Below the pieces are notes generated by a model, which saw nothing but the letters and a program-made list of their open reading frames with translations, was not told the origin of the DNA and did no database searches. The position numbers and the translations under genes are program-made. 8,926 nucleotides of DNA, from positions 25,118 to 34,043 of the forward strand of contig JAAXHE010000208.1 in the NCBI GenBank assembly GCA_012271065.1. Direction: 5' to 3'. Position 1 is the stretch's first letter, and each line of letters begins with the position of its first letter. This DNA is from Candidatus Latescibacterota bacterium. GTDB taxonomy: Bacteria > Latescibacterota > UBA2968 > GCA-2709665. This document shows positions 7,901 through 8,926 of the stretch, one piece after another.

Positions 7901-8822
7901 TGGGAAAATTGTGCGTTTCAGCGGTAAAGATGATATCGTAGTCCCGTGCGGAAGCGGCGAACGGGCTTGGCTCCCCGGGCCTGACGGGCAGGATGGTTCT
8001 CGTGGGATAACCCTTTATACCGCTGGCGTTGTCCCTGAACGCGATGCTGCTGTTGCCGGGATTTGCCCTGAGCGGCTGCTGGATCATGTCCATGAGATGG
8101 GCCGGCATTTCATCGCCGTCGATCGTCAGCCGGCCACGGAAAAACCAGTGCCGGGAGTGTTCGCTGTTGGACTGGGCGATGTCGAAACATTCCACGTTCG
8201 TGGGATTTCGCCGGAAGTGGTCCAGAAAGAGATCCGTGTAATAGTCGAGGTCCCATTCGTCGAAGGCCAGGCCCATGGTATTGTTGACGTGTTCCAGCGC
8301 GGCCCTTCCCTCCTGGATGAGCGGAATCTCCGACACGGGCTCCGGTTCTGCGCCGGTCTCGAAGGACGACAGAGGCGAGGCGTACTCGCACTCGGTCATG
8401 CGGTCGTGGACTGTATCCAGAAACGAGATTTTCTGGTCCCGGGTCAGGCCGGGCCGGACCAGATAACGCCTGGATCGTTCGATGCGTGTAATTCCCGTCA
8501 GGCCGCACGCCTGGCAGACCGATACGGCATTCGTGGACCAGGCCGTACTGAAGTTCAGGCGCGGTCCAACCTCTACCAACGTACCCTCCCCATCCAGAAA
8601 CGGCGTCGCGGCGAGCTTTTCCGGTTCGAAGGTCTCGCCCAGAAGCCAGGCGAGCCGCTTATGTTCTTCTGCGGTTAACGTCCCGTTCAGTTCGACATTG
8701 AAGCAGGCTTCGGTTTCAAGCCTCGCGACTTTGTGAAAGATGCTCTGCCTGACCTGATTGAGCAGGGTGTCCGTCTGCGTCCGTGAGAGGTACGGCGTGC
8801 GGTATAAATGAAGAAGACCCAT
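4911..8822 (-). CDS. purL: Phosphoribosylformylglycinamidine synthase, large single-chain form (eukaryote-like)
   Basis: This enzyme converts FGAR, ATP and glutamine to FGAM, the fourth step of de novo purine synthesis. The 1303-residue chain is the long form, with the glutaminase fused at the C-terminus (E. coli PurL 1295). An N-terminal domain and linker precede two AIR-synthetase-like halves that bear [10 protein letters not shown] (His222) and AETHNFPTG (His304). The class I glutaminase (from about residue 1035) has nucleophile Cys1135 in [10 protein letters not shown] and the His1263/Glu1265 pair in MPHPER, so the ammonia-producing site is intact. Many stretches match my memory of animal PFAS better than E. 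coli PurL, including [33 protein letters not shown] and [12 protein letters not shown] prefer the ATG at 8822: AGGA at 8830-8827 lies 4 nt upstream, the same spacing as in folD, whereas the TTG one codon earlier (8825) would be only 1 nt away. It is the first visible gene of a purL-folD unit. No purine riboswitch or clear promoter is seen in the roughly 100 nt upstream. Confidence 0.97.
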   Translation of the reverse strand: MGLLHLYRTPYLSRTQTDTLLNQVRQSIFHKVARLETEACFNVELNGTLTAEEHKRLAWLLGETFEPEKLAATPFLDGEGTLVEVGPRLNFSTAWSTNAVSVCQACGLTGITRIERSRRYLVRPGLTRDQKISFLDTVHDRMTECEYASPLSSFETGAEPEPVSEIPLIQEGRAALEHVNNTMGLAFDEWDLDYYTDLFLDHFRRNPTNVECFDIAQSNSEHSRHWFFRGRLTIDGDEMPAHLMDMIQQPLRANPGNSSIAFRDNASGIKGYPTRTILPVRPGEPSPFAASARDYDIIFTAETHNFPTGVAPFPGAETGTGGRIRDVHAAGRGSLVVAGTAAYCVGNLRIPGYEMPWEDRAFEYSDNFASPLRIEIEASNGASDYGNKFGEPLIQGYTRAFGLRLPNGERREWIKPIMFTGGIGQIDARHTTKGSPEKKMWVVKLGGPAYRIGMGGGAASSMVQGENTAELDFNAVQRGDAEMEQKVNRVIRACVEMGEENPIVSIHDQGAGGNCNVLKEIVAPEGARIQVRELPVGDRSLSVLEIWGAEYQENDALLLHHRHEMAFRALCRREKIEAAFVGHVTGNGRIVLHDEKDNTTPVDLELDKVLGDMPRKNFELYRKQPELTPLELPEDITAGSALKRVLRLVSVGSKRFLTNKVDRSVTGLVARQQCAGPLQLTVSDVAVIAQSHFGITGAATSIGEQPVIGLLDPEAMARMTVGEALTNLVWARVSALEDVKCSGNWMWAAKLPGEGAALYDAASSLVEIMLDLGIAIDGGKDSLSMAALAPGPDGYDETVTAPGALVVSAYVTSPDVTKVVTPDLKLPDEGRLLFIDLSGGRTRLGGSALAQVYSQIGDTPPDVDDPGLLKRAFNAIQQLIAEDNVAAGHDRSDGGIVTCLLEMAFSGNCGVSIDLPTTSDPIASLFAEEMGLVFEVHAGKTPHVLQTLEETDVPCIPIGRTTAETSVRIAVNGRTVLDDDVANLRDLWEETSYRLDRLQADPQCVEQERLSLRQRTTPAYTLPFTPSPTAPEILEARRKIPVAILREEGSNGDREMASAFHAAGMEPWDVTMSDLHADRVRLDAFRGIAFVGGFSYADVLDSAKGWAGVIRFNPGLRDQFQSFHERPDTFSLGVCNGCQLLALLGWVPRPENGTRTQPRFIQNTSGRFESRFVTVQVQESPAVMLRNMAGASLGIWIAHGEGRIHFPDPNTLDMVIQNSLAPVRYVDDGNHISEVYPYNPNGSPHGIAALCSPDGRHLAMMPHPERTFLKWQWGWMPESWKHSLDASPWLRLFQNAREWCEET

Positions 8823-8826
8823 CAAT

Positions 8827-8832
8827 TCCTTT
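8827..8832 (-). promoter_or_regulatory. Ribosome binding site deciding the purL start
   Basis: On the minus strand AAAGGA ends 4 nt before ATG 8822-8820 and 1 nt before the alternative TTG 8825-8823. The ATG is therefore the likelier start. Confidence 0.55.
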
Positions 8833-8926
8833 CCGGCGCCGTTAATTGGGAAGCTGTGTTAGAATTCCCGGCGAGTTCCCGAGCGCGAGCGAAAAAGTGA
8901 CGGTTATGAGGCGCGAGGGGCGCGCA

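Noticed and set aside
7302..8678. 458-codon open frame on the + strand
   Set aside because: It lies wholly antisense to purL, which has intact family motifs throughout. The translated product shows no recognisable domain. Long antisense frames are expected opposite GC-rich coding DNA.
8848..8869. GGGAA-N12-TTCCC dyad upstream of purL as a PurR-like operator
   Set aside because: Only five paired bases per side and no match to a known purine operator consensus that I can defend.
8911..8925. GCGCG-AGGGG-CGCGC hairpin at the right edge
   Set aside because: A 5-bp stem in very GC-rich sequence at the window edge, with no T tract and no gene context.
8826..8926. Purine or folate riboswitch in front of purL
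   Set aside because: The available 100 nt show no conserved aptamer core; the leader may extend past the window but nothing here supports it.

Overview
The window is bacterial, GC-rich DNA with four complete protein genes packed closely together. There are no introns, RNA genes, insertion sequences or CRISPR repeats that I can see. Two genes on the + strand occupy the left side: a compact nucleoside monophosphate kinase (74-685) and a large membrane sensor phosphatase (888-3983). Two genes on the - strand occupy the right side, purL (8822-4911) followed 19 nt later by folD (4891-4013). The two blocks converge, with 29 nt between the sensor stop codon and the folD stop codon.

The organism is probably Gram-negative. 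The sensor has a signal peptide, a very long predicted extracytoplasmic region and one membrane span, an architecture of the periplasmic two-component-propeller type. The mixture of genes does not look like a model proteobacterium. PurL carries many sequence signatures that I associate with eukaryotic PFAS rather than with E. coli PurL, the kinase is an adenylate-kinase relative with a DGIPR motif and a very short lid, and the phosphatase joins 14 propeller repeats to a SpoIIE domain. This would fit a little-studied lineage (for example a candidate phylum or a member of the FCB/PVC groups), but phylum placement is inference only.

Left region: a possible C-terminal scrap of an upstream gene ends at 59, and its stop codon touches the ribosome binding site of the kinase gene. 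A strong hairpin terminator (710-743) separates the kinase from the sensor gene. The sensor has its own leader of about 150 nt after the terminator, which contains a second stable inverted repeat (830-862) just before its ribosome binding site. Its true start is most likely the ATG at 888, which begins a clean signal peptide, rather than an earlier in-frame TTG.

Right region: purL and folD look like one transcript. PurL makes FGAM in purine synthesis, and FolD makes the 10-formyl-tetrahydrofolate consumed by the formyl-transfer steps of the same pathway, so the pair is metabolically coherent. The kinase may act further downstream on nucleoside monophosphates, but it is on the opposite strand and no direct link is visible. 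The sensor phosphatase has no recognisable partner (anti-sigma kinase or STAS protein) in the window.
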